Under the pieces are notes generated by a model, which worked only from the letters and a program-made list of their open reading frames with translations, searched no databases and was not told the origin of the DNA. Of a DNA stretch of 64,000 nt, positions 34,323 through 43,644 are shown piece by piece (the first letter of the stretch is position 1; the number at the start of each line of letters is the position of its first letter). Both the position numbers and the translations under genes were made by a program. This DNA is from JAGDZR01 sp049115695 (GTDB lineage: Bacteria; Bacteroidota; Bacteroidia; Cytophagales; Cyclobacteriaceae): assembly GCA_049115695.1 (NCBI GenBank), contig JAGDZR010000006.1:310001-374000 (forward strand). Direction: 5' to 3'.

Positions 34323-36920
34323 TTATTCACTCCTAAGATTGTTTGCTGGATTTACGTTTACGGCCTTAAATATCTGACCTGAAATGGTAAGTGTTACGGT
34401 CAAAACCATAATGCCAACCGCAGCAAAGAAGGGTATCAATGAAGTTTCCTTTGGTTCCGGATAAATAGACTGGATCATCTTAATGATTGACAAGTAGCCT
34501 GCCGGGGCGCCTACCGTAAAAGCAATCCCCATAATCCACAGATATTGTTTGGACGCATTTTTAACAATGTGACTGGATGATGCCCCCAAAACTTTCCTAA
34601 CACTAAACTCCTTTAGTCTTCTTTGAATATTGAATGAAAGCAGACCAAATAATCCCAAACATGCAATTACAATTGCCAGTCCCGAAATCACCAGCATCAC
34701 AATTATATTGGCTCTATTCTCCTGATAAAAATCGTCGAATATGTTGGCCTGTATAGTTTTATTAACAGGGTCATTAGGCGCAAAATTCAGCCAGGCTTCT
34801 TCGACATCACGTTCCAATGTTGCCATATTTTGCGGTGTGGTTTTCAATACGGCATAATTGAACTCTTCTTCCGCCACCACTCGTAATGCCACTGGATTCT
34901 GATCGGAATAGGCGAAATAATTGGCATAGTAAAAGTCTTCAGTAACACCTACCACCCGGTAAGTAATACTATCAATTTCAACTAGTTGTCCGATTGGAGC
35001 TTCCCATTCCATTTTGTTCACAAATCGTTCCGTAACAATCAGCTCATTATTCTTTTCTTCAGCAATGTCTTCATTAAAAAACGCACCAGCAATCAATTTT
35101 AGATTCATGAATTTCGGATAACTACTTCCCACTTTAAAGACATTGGTCCGAACAATCTTCTCCTGTTGTTTAATTACTTCTGGTGGAGCCGAGTGCCCAA
35201 TGTGATTATGCGATCCTGTAAAGGCTGTTACCTGTGGATCTTGCTCAGCAAAATCTCTCAGTTTTTGATATTGCTCTGTATCATTAATTTGCATTGCCAA
35301 TATTCCCTGGGCATCATAGCCCCACTCCTTTTGACCCATATAGAGCGCATTGTCAGTGAATAAAAAGCACCCTACCACAGTTATAAAAGCAAGGAATAAC
35401 TGAAATCCTGTTAGGATACGACTGAACCAACTTTTCTTTCCGAATTGTTCGTTTCCTCGGAAAATCGCCACCGGCTGAAACCTGGAGATGTAAAATGCGG
35501 GATAAGCGCCAGCCAACAAACCGACAACTATCAGTAATCCTGAAAAGAAGGCAATCATAACAGGCACAGAGCTGAACTCAAAAGGTATGGAAATTGGGAT
35601 CATCGAGTTGAACATGGGAGTAAAAACTCCAAGACTTAATAAAACACCTGCAGCCAACGAAAAGAAAACCTGAAGGTAGTTTTCGGTAAGAAATTGTGCA
35701 ACAATCTGAGCTCTCTGACTACCAACCACTTTCCTTAACGCAATCTCCTTCAACCTACGGGTGGCGGCTGAAACAGCAATGTTCATGTAGTTAAAGCAAG
35801 CCATTACTACAAGCAATCCGGCGATAATACCCAGTGCATATCTCCCAGCTGGATGGTTGCCACCAGCCACAGATCCCTCTATTTGCCATCCGGCATTGGG
35901 TAAATCCTCCAATCCGATCAACTCGAAGGATTTAATTTTCCAATCACTCTCCTGTTCATTCTGTATCTCGATATAGGGATCCATTTGACTCGTTAACATA
36001 GCAGGATCTGCGCCCTCTTCAAGCACAACAAATGTGGCATCTCCGAAATAAGACCAGTCATATCGGTCTTCAAACTTCAAATCAAAGAAGTTCTCCATTG
36101 GTAAAAAGAAATCGTAGGTCATCGAGGTATTGTATGGATACTCATCAAGTACAGCACCCACGATGAAACTCTTTTTATGTTCACTATCAAATTTGATGGT
36201 AAGCTGCTGACCAATAGGGTCAACATCATCAAAATACTTTTTGGCAGTATTATAGGAAATGACGATCTGATCCTTCGTATTCAAGGTGCCTTTGGATCCA
36301 CTAAGGAATGGAAAGTCCATCTCCGTGAAGTATTCAGGATCAGCAAAAACAATAAACTCGTGAAAGACCTTTTTATCAAATTTCACATCACCATATATAA
36401 ATTCCATACGGAAGCTTGACTTCACCTGGGACAGGTTCTCTTCCAGCGCTGGGCCAAGAAGCAGCGGAGAATCCCCCCATTTCTTTTCACCTTCATCTCC
36501 TTCTACATAGTTGATCACCTGGTAGATATTGTCCTTGTTTCCATGGTATTGATCCATGTTCATCATCATATCTACGAAAATGAATGAAGTAATTGCCCAC
36601 GCAATAGCAAGGGCTAATCCGGAGATATTGATTAGTGACACTGACCAATGCTTGGTCATGGATCGGAATCCGATTTTTAAGTAACTGCGAAACATTGTTA
36701 TTGAGTTTGACCTTTGAATTGTATTATTCCTTTTGAAATTGGACCATCGACAAAACCGGAACACGTTCCATACAAAATTTGAGTTGGCCCTATTGTGACC
36801 TTCTGATTCAATCAGTCTGTCATATATCTCATAGATATCTCCTTCGATTTCCTCGAGTAAATCAGGATGACAATACCATCTAAGAAATCGTTGTGCCCAC
36901 TTGGGTGGTGATCCTTGCAT
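34323..36920 (-). CDS. FtsX/MacB-type ABC permease with PadR-linked prefix domain (second copy)
   Basis: An 865-residue homologue of the permease at 31646, with the same prefix (PKWAQRFLRWYCHPDLLEEI, about 5-24), a first helix (about 95-115), a MacB-like domain, two FtsX units and coupling motifs RLKEIALRKVVGSQ and RLKEFSVRKVLGAS, which contact the ATPase in this family. Its ATG (36920-36918) shares one base with the stop of its PadR gene (TGATG). It differs enough from the first copy that it is not a recent duplication. No ATPase gene is adjacent. Confidence 0.9.
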   Translation of the reverse strand: MQGSPPKWAQRFLRWYCHPDLLEEIEGDIYEIYDRLIESEGHNRANSNFVWNVFRFCRWSNFKRNNTIQRSNSITMFRSYLKIGFRSMTKHWSVSLINISGLALAIAWAITSFIFVDMMMNMDQYHGNKDNIYQVINYVEGDEGEKKWGDSPLLLGPALEENLSQVKSSFRMEFIYGDVKFDKKVFHEFIVFADPEYFTEMDFPFLSGSKGTLNTKDQIVISYNTAKKYFDDVDPIGQQLTIKFDSEHKKSFIVGAVLDEYPYNTSMTYDFFLPMENFFDLKFEDRYDWSYFGDATFVVLEEGADPAMLTSQMDPYIEIQNEQESDWKIKSFELIGLEDLPNAGWQIEGSVAGGNHPAGRYALGIIAGLLVVMACFNYMNIAVSAATRRLKEIALRKVVGSQRAQIVAQFLTENYLQVFFSLAAGVLLSLGVFTPMFNSMIPISIPFEFSSVPVMIAFFSGLLIVVGLLAGAYPAFYISRFQPVAIFRGNEQFGKKSWFSRILTGFQLFLAFITVVGCFLFTDNALYMGQKEWGYDAQGILAMQINDTEQYQKLRDFAEQDPQVTAFTGSHNHIGHSAPPEVIKQQEKIVRTNVFKVGSSYPKFMNLKLIAGAFFNEDIAEEKNNELIVTERFVNKMEWEAPIGQLVEIDSITYRVVGVTEDFYYANYFAYSDQNPVALRVVAEEEFNYAVLKTTPQNMATLERDVEEAWLNFAPNDPVNKTIQANIFDDFYQENRANIIVMLVISGLAIVIACLGLFGLLSFNIQRRLKEFSVRKVLGASSSHIVKNASKQYLWIMGIAFTVGAPAGYLSIIKMIQSIYPEPKETSLIPFFAAVGIMVLTVTLTISGQIFKAVNVNPANNLRSE

Positions 36921-37258
36921 CAATAGCTGAACTTATATGCAATATCCGGTATGGCGCTGTAGAGCTCCATACGATACGCCATCGATTCATCAATGGCCTT
37001 CTTGCCAGCAGCTGTTAGCGAGAAATATCTTTTTCTCCGCCCTCCTCTTTCTGTAGTGGCACCTCCCATCCAGGAGTTTAAAAACCCTTTGGTCGCTAGC
37101 CGCTTCAGTACAGCATGAACTGCACTCACGTTCAGCACGCGACCGGTTTTTGACTTGATTTCATCCATGATCGAGACACCATAAGCTTCATTGTGCAACG
37201 AACCCACTGTTAGTAAAATCAGCTCTTCTAGTTCTCCAAGGTTTGTTCCTTTTCCCAT
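36920..37258 (-). CDS. PadR family transcriptional regulator (second copy)
   Basis: A 112-residue winged-helix protein homologous to the PadR at 31317: LGELEELILLTVGSL, recognition helix VSAVHAVLKRLATKGFL, and wing TTERGGRRKRYFSLT. It is translated with the following permease (TGATG junction). A TTTGTnnnACAAA palindrome lies 16 bases upstream of the start, implying autorepression. It is transcribed toward the first PadR-permease module. Confidence 0.92.
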   Translation of the reverse strand: MGKGTNLGELEELILLTVGSLHNEAYGVSIMDEIKSKTGRVLNVSAVHAVLKRLATKGFLNSWMGGATTERGGRRKRYFSLTAAGKKAIDESMAYRMELYSAIPDIAYKFSY

Positions 37259-37273
37259 TTCTGGTCAATTTCA

Positions 37274-37325
37274 TTTGTTATACAAACGTGAAGGTAATGT
37301 ATTAGTTGCATTTTTGTATAAGAAA
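37274..37325 (-). promoter_or_regulatory. PadR operator-like palindromes upstream of the second PadR gene
   Basis: TTTGT-TAT-ACAAA (37274-37286) is a perfect inverted repeat 16 bases before the PadR start. A second site with one mismatch, TTTGT-ATA-AGAAA (37313-37325), lies with its centre 39 bases further upstream. The two-site layout mirrors the one at 31261-31306. Confidence 0.5.
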
Positions 37326-37407
37326 TGTATTGTCAAGACAAAATGTTGGCGTAAAATATCAATCGATAACTATTCAGATATTGAAAATTTGTGCCAAAAT
37401 CTACATC

Positions 37408-38277
37408 ATGAAATCAGCTTTCTTTATAATTCTTCTGTCACTATCAAGTTGCAAACTTGCTGACATCAGTAATACTGAGCTCGATCAATTGGATGAGAGT
37501 GAAGCACTGGCCAATCAGTTGCTTGTTGAAGTGGTCAAAAATCAGGGATTTGATTTACTCCAAGAACATAAGACCTATACCGTGAGAATGACTGACAACT
37601 GGCCTGGATGGATCGGTAGAATGACCAAAATATGGCCAGAACAAAAGAGCACTATATTGTTCAATTTCAGCTTTAACACCTTTGATGGTCAACTAATTTT
37701 TGAATCTGGTGAAAGAGAAGGAGATCTAATTGGGCTCCAATCTTGGAACCTCTATCATATTAAAAAATCTACCCCTCATTTATTCGAACCCAATTCGTTA
37801 GAAGTAAAACATAAATTCGGACTTGTGACCATCCATTATTTCTTGGAATTAGGATTTAGACTGCTCAATGCTCCATACAAGCGTTATTACGGAAAGAAAG
37901 AAAAAAATGGAAAAGACTATGATTTGGTCTTCGTAAGTTGGGAGAGCGATAAACCTCACCCAGACTATGACCAATACGTTCTCTGGATTAACGCAGAATC
38001 AGGGTTAATTGATTACTGCATTTACACGATAAGAGAAAACAAGAATCCAATTACCAGACAGCTACATGGCTCCATTGCATTTCGCGATTATCGTTGCATT
38101 GATGGGGTCAAAATCCCGTTCACAATGCCTGTAATGATAAATAGCGGTGCACTCTCACCTGAGCTAAATGACGGTTTAATACATCAATTTGACCTGCACG
38201 AATTTTCGCTTGGCAAGGTCGATGAGTCAGTCCTGTACCCTTTTAAAAATATTCCAAAGATTGGGGACGCAAAATGA
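37408..38277 (+). CDS. Lipoprotein of unknown function
   Basis: A 289-residue protein starting at ATG 37408 with a lipoprotein signal (MKSAFFIILLSLSSC; acylated Cys15). An upstream in-frame start at 37306 would bury the signal. The mature part is beta-rich with segments like YTVRMTDNWPGWIGRMTKIW, HYFLELGFRLLNAP and YVLWINAESGLIDYCIYTIR. These recall LolA-like or DUF-type outer-membrane lipoproteins that wrap a lipid, but I cannot name the family. It is a single gene, with the PadR gene divergent upstream and the PQQ-type gene convergent downstream. Confidence 0.7.
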   Translation: MKSAFFIILLSLSSCKLADISNTELDQLDESEALANQLLVEVVKNQGFDLLQEHKTYTVRMTDNWPGWIGRMTKIWPEQKSTILFNFSFNTFDGQLIFESGEREGDLIGLQSWNLYHIKKSTPHLFEPNSLEVKHKFGLVTIHYFLELGFRLLNAPYKRYYGKKEKNGKDYDLVFVSWESDKPHPDYDQYVLWINAESGLIDYCIYTIRENKNPITRQLHGSIAFRDYRCIDGVKIPFTMPVMINSGALSPELNDGLIHQFDLHEFSLGKVDESVLYPFKNIPKIGDAK

Positions 38278-38308
38278 AACTTGTCTTAAGTCAGCTCGGA
38301 TTAATCAG

Positions 38309-41300
38309 CTAGTTCTTAAACCTTACCTGATCCAGCACTAGGACTTGCTGGTTTTCAGCATTACTGAAAACGAAATAAAGATCGTGAACCCCTGATGCGT
38401 CAATGGCTACCTGAAGTTCCACAGGTCTTGCGTCACCCCAATTTCCTTCGAATGCAGCTATTTCAGCACTCCCTATCTCTTTACCATCTGGAGAATCAAT
38501 TCGAACAGAAACCTTGCCTCCTGCACGGATTACACCTTTGAGAAGTACCTGACTAATACCGGTAAGGTCAAGCTGCCCAAATCCGATAAAGGATCCGTCT
38601 CTAATCTGATCTACAAATGCCAGATCTCCACCCCTTGGTCGTTGTTGCTGAACATTATTGAAGAAATCATAATCCTCAGCCTCCAAAACAGGATTGCGAA
38701 TCATAAACATCGCAGATTGCTCAATAGGTGAAATATCACCATTACCCTTATCTGTGTATCTCGCAGAAAATACATAAGTACCCAGGTCATCTCCCTCGTG
38801 TTGATCAAGTGACACTGTACCAGTCAGACTCAAACTGGCGGCACTTCCCTTCTGAGTAAGAGACATGATATAGTCTACCATTTCCAGGGCTTCTGCTTCG
38901 GTGTGTTGTGGATGAGCTGCCATCAGGCTATGCCCCCAGTTCCCATTGCCTCCTTCCAGAATTTTTTGAGCCAGCATGCTGGGAGCAGTGACATCATCAA
39001 CATATCGCTCACCTATCTGCATATAGCTTGGGCCAATACTTGTCTCATTCATAGCATGGCAAGATTTGCAATCGCTGTTATCAATGAGGCTCTTTCCTTT
39101 CAGGTTGAGTACCGGATTCTTAAAGAAATCTTCTCCCAATAGCGCCAGATCGTTTGTGCGATCCAGATAAGTGAAATTGATTTGAACATCTTGAATTGAT
39201 CCATCCTCGGTACTACCATCTTCTTTGTCCTCAACGCTTACCTTGTAGTTGATTGACTCGTTATCAAAATAAAACGACAGGTTCTGCTCACTGCTAACTT
39301 TAATACTCGGCACACCATTTCCGGCAATGACCTGCGTACTTGCCATGGCCGACGAGCCATCCTGATCCGTGACAACCAGCTCTATCGTATGTGCTCCCAT
39401 CTCCTCAAAAGTGAAACTCACCACTTCTCCTTCTTGAGACTGATCTCCTGTTGACCAGGCATAAGTCAACACGTCACCTTCGTCGTAATCTTGTGAATTC
39501 GATGCGGAAAACTGTACCGTCAATGGAACAGATCCGCGCGTTGCGTCTGTTGTGATGGCTGGTATGGGCTTTCTATTGCCATCTGCATATTCAATCTTAA
39601 CCAACCTGGCATCTACATTATTGGCAAAATAGTTAGCACCATACTCCAACACATACATATTGCCATATTGATCAAATTCCATGTCAATAGGTTTTACAAA
39701 CTCTTCATTAGGCATGAATTCTTCTATTTTGATCATGTTCCAATCCTCATCGAAAGACACCACCTTGATCCAACTCCGTGCCCATTCATAAATGAATAGC
39801 TTTCCTTCGTAGTAGGCTGGGAATCCCGTTTGCCCATATGGCTGGTAATAAACCGGTCCTGACATGGCACTTCTCGATCCTTTACCTAGCATTGGCCATA
39901 TTTCCGAATCGCCATATGGATACCAGATCATCGGTATTCTGGCTGGTGGTAGTTCTCTGACGCCAGTGTTATTGGGAGATTCATTGACAGGTGCATTTGG
40001 ATCTTGTTTAGGCCCGATCACTCCTGTCTCGAAATCAAACATGGGGTATGCTTTATTGTCAGCTTCAAAATATGGCCAGCCATAGTTACCGGGCGTTCTG
40101 GCTTGATTCCATTCATCATAGCTCTGAGGTCCCAGTTCGCTACCCTTGCCTGAATCAGGCCCTACATCTCCCCAGTAAACATAACCTGTTCGCTGGTCCA
40201 CTGAAAAACGAAATGGATTCCGACATCCCATCGTATAGATCTCAGGTTTACCCTTTGATCCATCCTTGGGAAACAGATTACCATCTGGGATCGTGTATGA
40301 ACCATCAGCTGTTGGCGTAATCCTCAATATTTTCCCTCGTAGGTCATTGGCATTTCCAGATGACTTTTGTGAATCATATGGACCTCTTCCTGGTCGCTCA
40401 TCCAACGGTGAATAACCATCCGACTCTTTGGAACTGGTATTGTCTCCGGTACTCAGGAATAGATTCCCGTCAGGACCAAAGTTGATCGACCCTCCGCTAT
40501 GACAGCAGGTCTCTCGCTGAACCGGCACCTCCAGCACAATTTTCTCACTATCTACAATCAGACTGTCTTCATAGGCCAATACAAACCTCGAAAGATTCTG
40601 GCGACCGTGACCTCCGTATGGCGAATAGTAAATGTAAACCCATTGATTAAGGGCATAGTTCGGATCAATAGCCAGACCTAGCATACCATCTTCATAATTT
40701 CCTTGTGTGCTTATTTCAAATCGATGCAGCAATTTGGTTTGTTTAGTCTCAGGATTAAAAAGCTTAAAATCCCCTTCCCTTTCTATGTATATGACCTTTC
40801 CACTAGGAAGAATTGCCAATTCCATTGGCTCATTGACATCTGCGTCCAGAACTATTTTAGTAAATCTATTTTCATCAGGAGCAGCCAATGAGCTAATGGC
40901 ATCAACATTGACTTTACCCGACTTCATGATCGTTGATATGTGATCAACATTCAGTTCTGATAAATTTGAAAGTCTTAAAATCTTGCTATCGTTACCCTTT
41001 GCCAGCAAGGGCCATTGATATTGATTGACTTCTGTTGCCTCTGCAATCAACCCACCCCCTGATTGAACTAATCTTTCGATATCTGTTTGCCACTGCACAG
41101 AAATGCTGCCCGGATCAACAGCCAGCACCACACCCCGATAAACCAATAAATCATCCCCAAGGCGTTGAGACGTGATATGCATCGTATCAATTCCGATTTC
41201 AGTAGACTGAAATGCGCCGGTCAAATCTGGAAGCTGATCATCATAAATGACGAGCACCTTATTTTCTCGTTTAACTCCACATGATATCACAATCATCATG

Positions 41301-41335
41301 ATCAGCAAACACAAAGAAAGATTTGAAGTTTTCAT
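38309..41335 (-). CDS. Fused PQQ-type sugar dehydrogenase / PKD / cytochrome c / CBM6-like lipoprotein
   Basis: A 1008-residue lipoprotein (MKTSNLSLCLLIMMIVISC). Residues about 25-130 look like a reduced ThuA-type domain (VLVIYDD, RLVQSGGGLIAEAT). Residues about 155-585 are a six-bladed glucose/sorbosone dehydrogenase-like propeller (GLAIDPNYALNQWVYIYYS, CCHSGGSINFGPDGNLFLST, GKILRITPTADGS, EIYTMGCRNPFRFS). Then follow a PKD domain (about 590-670), a cytochrome c (C-K-S-C-H near 755, GNGNWG...MAAHP after it) and a C-terminal CBM6-like sandwich (about 880-1008). The fusion suggests a surface dehydrogenase passing electrons to its own heme. It is a single gene. Confidence 0.88.
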   Translation of the reverse strand: MKTSNLSLCLLIMMIVISCGVKRENKVLVIYDDQLPDLTGAFQSTEIGIDTMHITSQRLGDDLLVYRGVVLAVDPGSISVQWQTDIERLVQSGGGLIAEATEVNQYQWPLLAKGNDSKILRLSNLSELNVDHISTIMKSGKVNVDAISSLAAPDENRFTKIVLDADVNEPMELAILPSGKVIYIEREGDFKLFNPETKQTKLLHRFEISTQGNYEDGMLGLAIDPNYALNQWVYIYYSPYGGHGRQNLSRFVLAYEDSLIVDSEKIVLEVPVQRETCCHSGGSINFGPDGNLFLSTGDNTSSKESDGYSPLDERPGRGPYDSQKSSGNANDLRGKILRITPTADGSYTIPDGNLFPKDGSKGKPEIYTMGCRNPFRFSVDQRTGYVYWGDVGPDSGKGSELGPQSYDEWNQARTPGNYGWPYFEADNKAYPMFDFETGVIGPKQDPNAPVNESPNNTGVRELPPARIPMIWYPYGDSEIWPMLGKGSRSAMSGPVYYQPYGQTGFPAYYEGKLFIYEWARSWIKVVSFDEDWNMIKIEEFMPNEEFVKPIDMEFDQYGNMYVLEYGANYFANNVDARLVKIEYADGNRKPIPAITTDATRGSVPLTVQFSASNSQDYDEGDVLTYAWSTGDQSQEGEVVSFTFEEMGAHTIELVVTDQDGSSAMASTQVIAGNGVPSIKVSSEQNLSFYFDNESINYKVSVEDKEDGSTEDGSIQDVQINFTYLDRTNDLALLGEDFFKNPVLNLKGKSLIDNSDCKSCHAMNETSIGPSYMQIGERYVDDVTAPSMLAQKILEGGNGNWGHSLMAAHPQHTEAEALEMVDYIMSLTQKGSAASLSLTGTVSLDQHEGDDLGTYVFSARYTDKGNGDISPIEQSAMFMIRNPVLEAEDYDFFNNVQQQRPRGGDLAFVDQIRDGSFIGFGQLDLTGISQVLLKGVIRAGGKVSVRIDSPDGKEIGSAEIAAFEGNWGDARPVELQVAIDASGVHDLYFVFSNAENQQVLVLDQVRFKN

Positions 41336-41453
41336 AGAGTAGTATTTATTACGGCGTAATTTAACTTGACTTATTATGATTATTGACTGACTAATATGTC
41401 AAACTAAGTATGTATTTGTCACGGGCCAAATTGTAAACCTTTCAAATATTCTA

Positions 41454-41483
41454 TTGTGGTCTTTCCCCACTTACCTATTTTTG
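41454..41483 (+). promoter_or_regulatory. Bacteroidota-type promoter for proA-proB
   Basis: TTG (41454-41456), 19 bases, then TATTTTTG (41476-41483): a full match to the TTG-N19-TAnnTTTG pattern. The start codon of proA lies 57 bases downstream of the -7 element. Confidence 0.55.
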
Positions 41484-41539
41484 TCTTCCCACAATTGATG
41501 ATTAATCACCCCTTTGTTAAACTTTGTAGGCAATAGGCC

Positions 41540-42730
41540 ATGGTATTATCTGAGGAGAAGAAGAATCAAACACTCCAGTATTTAGCTAAGCTGATATCCG
41601 AAAATCAGCAGGAAATCATAACATCCAATCAAAAAGATCTGGCACTGGCCGGATCGCTAGACCCCACGTTGGTCGACAGATTAAAAGTGGACCAACAAAA
41701 AGTTGACGGTATGGTGGCTGCCATTGAAGAGGTTATTTCGCTCAAGGACCCGCAGGGGAAATTACTGAGCAGTTATGATCATCCAAATGGAATGAAAGTG
41801 GAAAATCGGGTAGTACCTTTTGGTAAGATTCTGATCATATATGAGTCCCGTCCCGATGTTACCATTGAGGCAGCTATTTCAGCTTTTAAAGCAGGTAACA
41901 AAATCTTACTAAAGGGTGGCAAAGAAGCTAAACATTCCAATCTACACCTTGTAGACCTCTGGAAAAAAGCACTGTTCGAGCATAACATTTCTTCAGATTT
42001 CGTGAATTATCTTGACGTAGATCGAACGGAAACTCAAAGAATTCTCAAGGAAAATCCGCACAATGTCAATCTGATCATTCCAAGAGGTGGGGACAGTCTT
42101 ATCAACTATGTCAAGGACAACACTGATATACCCGTAATCGTGAGCGGCCGAGGTAACAACTTTGTTTATGTGCACGATGACGCTGATTTTGAGATGGCAT
42201 CATCCATCATTCTCAATGGCAAAACCAGACTTAGCGTCTGCAATGCCACGGACAAGGTATTATTCAATGAATCAATAACCGATCTCGATGACAAACTGGT
42301 TACATTGATCAACGAAATGTTCGAAATGAAGCTTGAAGTCTATGGCGATGGGGAGACCTTTACCAGTATTCAAGGTGTCTCTCAAATGCCATCTTCGGAT
42401 ATGTATGATGAGGAGTTTCTATCCCCTAAGATTATGCTCGGCAGTGTAGCTTCGATGGAAGAAGGGATCGACAAAATCAACAAACACTCTGGGGGTCATA
42501 GCGCTGTGATTGTAACCGGAAATCAAAAGGTCGCTGAACATTTTCAACAGGAGGTTGACTGTGCTGCTGTTTATCACAATGCCTCAACCAGGTTTACCGA
42601 TGGCGGTCAGTTTGGATTTGGGGCTGAAATGGCAATCAGTACTCAAAAACTGCATTTTAGAGGCCCTATTGGTCTTGGTCAATTGGTCACCAATAAATGG
42701 TTTATTGCCGGTTCTGGACAAATTAGATAG
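41540..42730 (+). CDS. proA: Glutamate-5-semialdehyde dehydrogenase (gamma-glutamyl phosphate reductase)
   Basis: A 396-residue NADPH-dependent enzyme of proline synthesis that reduces gamma-glutamyl phosphate to glutamate semialdehyde. The catalytic Cys is C234 in RLSVCNATDKVLF. Other family segments are GKILIIYESRPDVTIEAA, GNKILLKGGKEAKHSN and TRFTDGGQFGFGAEMAISTQ. The length is normal. It overlaps proB by one base, so both proline enzymes are made from one transcript, with proA first. A good promoter lies upstream. Confidence 0.95.
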   Translation: MVLSEEKKNQTLQYLAKLISENQQEIITSNQKDLALAGSLDPTLVDRLKVDQQKVDGMVAAIEEVISLKDPQGKLLSSYDHPNGMKVENRVVPFGKILIIYESRPDVTIEAAISAFKAGNKILLKGGKEAKHSNLHLVDLWKKALFEHNISSDFVNYLDVDRTETQRILKENPHNVNLIIPRGGDSLINYVKDNTDIPVIVSGRGNNFVYVHDDADFEMASSIILNGKTRLSVCNATDKVLFNESITDLDDKLVTLINEMFEMKLEVYGDGETFTSIQGVSQMPSSDMYDEEFLSPKIMLGSVASMEEGIDKINKHSGGHSAVIVTGNQKVAEHFQQEVDCAAVYHNASTRFTDGGQFGFGAEMAISTQKLHFRGPIGLGQLVTNKWFIAGSGQIR

Positions 42731-43515
42731 TGAAGCAAAAACTCGTTATAAAAATAGGCACCTCCACGCTCACGGCCGGAACGGATCGCATCTCCAGAGG
42801 CAAACTTGAGGACCTGGCCAGACAGTTTCTAGATCTCAAATCAACTTACGACATCATTCTGGTAACCTCCGGCGCGATTGCCACAGCCAAACAATACATT
42901 AATATCAAAAGATGGCAGAATCAGGATGTAGAATCCAAGCAGGCCATGTCAGCCATTGGTCAACCGAAATTAATGCAATTGTATAGCGAGGTGTTTTCAG
43001 ACTTTGACATTCGAATCGCTCAATGCTTAATGACCTACCGGGATTTTGAAAACCCCGAAAGTCGAAAAAATACACGGAATACGATCAATGAACTAATTAA
43101 GCATGATTGGATTCCTATTTTCAATGAAAATGACACGGTGGCTGTCGAGGAATTGATCCTGGGAGATAACGACAAGCTATCCGCATTGATCGCCACATTG
43201 GTTGATGCAGACAAGTTGATCATTGCTTCAGACATTGATGGTCTTTACACCAAAAACCCACATTTGCATACAGATGCTGAACATATTACAGAAGTTGTAG
43301 ATCTCGCTAGCATTGAACAATACATTCAGGAAAGAGACAATGGACTCGGTACCGGAGGCATGACATCCAAGCTCAATGCTGTTAGAATTTGTGAAAATTC
43401 AAATGTGGAAGTAACGCTTGTGAACGGTGGACGTCCTAATTTCATCATTGACAGCCTTAGTGGAAAAATCCCGTGCACCAAATTTACTCGTAAGCCTCAA
43501 GCATTAAGAGATTGA
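42730..43515 (+). CDS. proB: Glutamate 5-kinase
   Basis: A 261-residue amino-acid kinase that phosphorylates glutamate in the first step of proline synthesis. Motifs: KIGTSTLTAGTDRIS at the start, LVTSGAIATAKQ, FNENDTVAVEELILGDND, and GTGGMTSKLNAVRICEN near the end. It has no C-terminal PUA domain, which is the short form of the enzyme. The start codon is GTG at 42730, sharing its first G with the TAG stop of proA. Confidence 0.95.
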   Translation: MKQKLVIKIGTSTLTAGTDRISRGKLEDLARQFLDLKSTYDIILVTSGAIATAKQYINIKRWQNQDVESKQAMSAIGQPKLMQLYSEVFSDFDIRIAQCLMTYRDFENPESRKNTRNTINELIKHDWIPIFNENDTVAVEELILGDNDKLSALIATLVDADKLIIASDIDGLYTKNPHLHTDAEHITEVVDLASIEQYIQERDNGLGTGGMTSKLNAVRICENSNVEVTLVNGGRPNFIIDSLSGKIPCTKFTRKPQALRD

Positions 43516-43644
43516 TAATTTCTATGAGGATTAGACGGCTTGATTTACCAATATCATAAATCGTTCATTTTCTAGCTCATTTGTTGCAAATTAATCTCGA
43601 TATTTTTTCATGATAAATGGTTTACCTAGTTTGTTCATTGGTAA

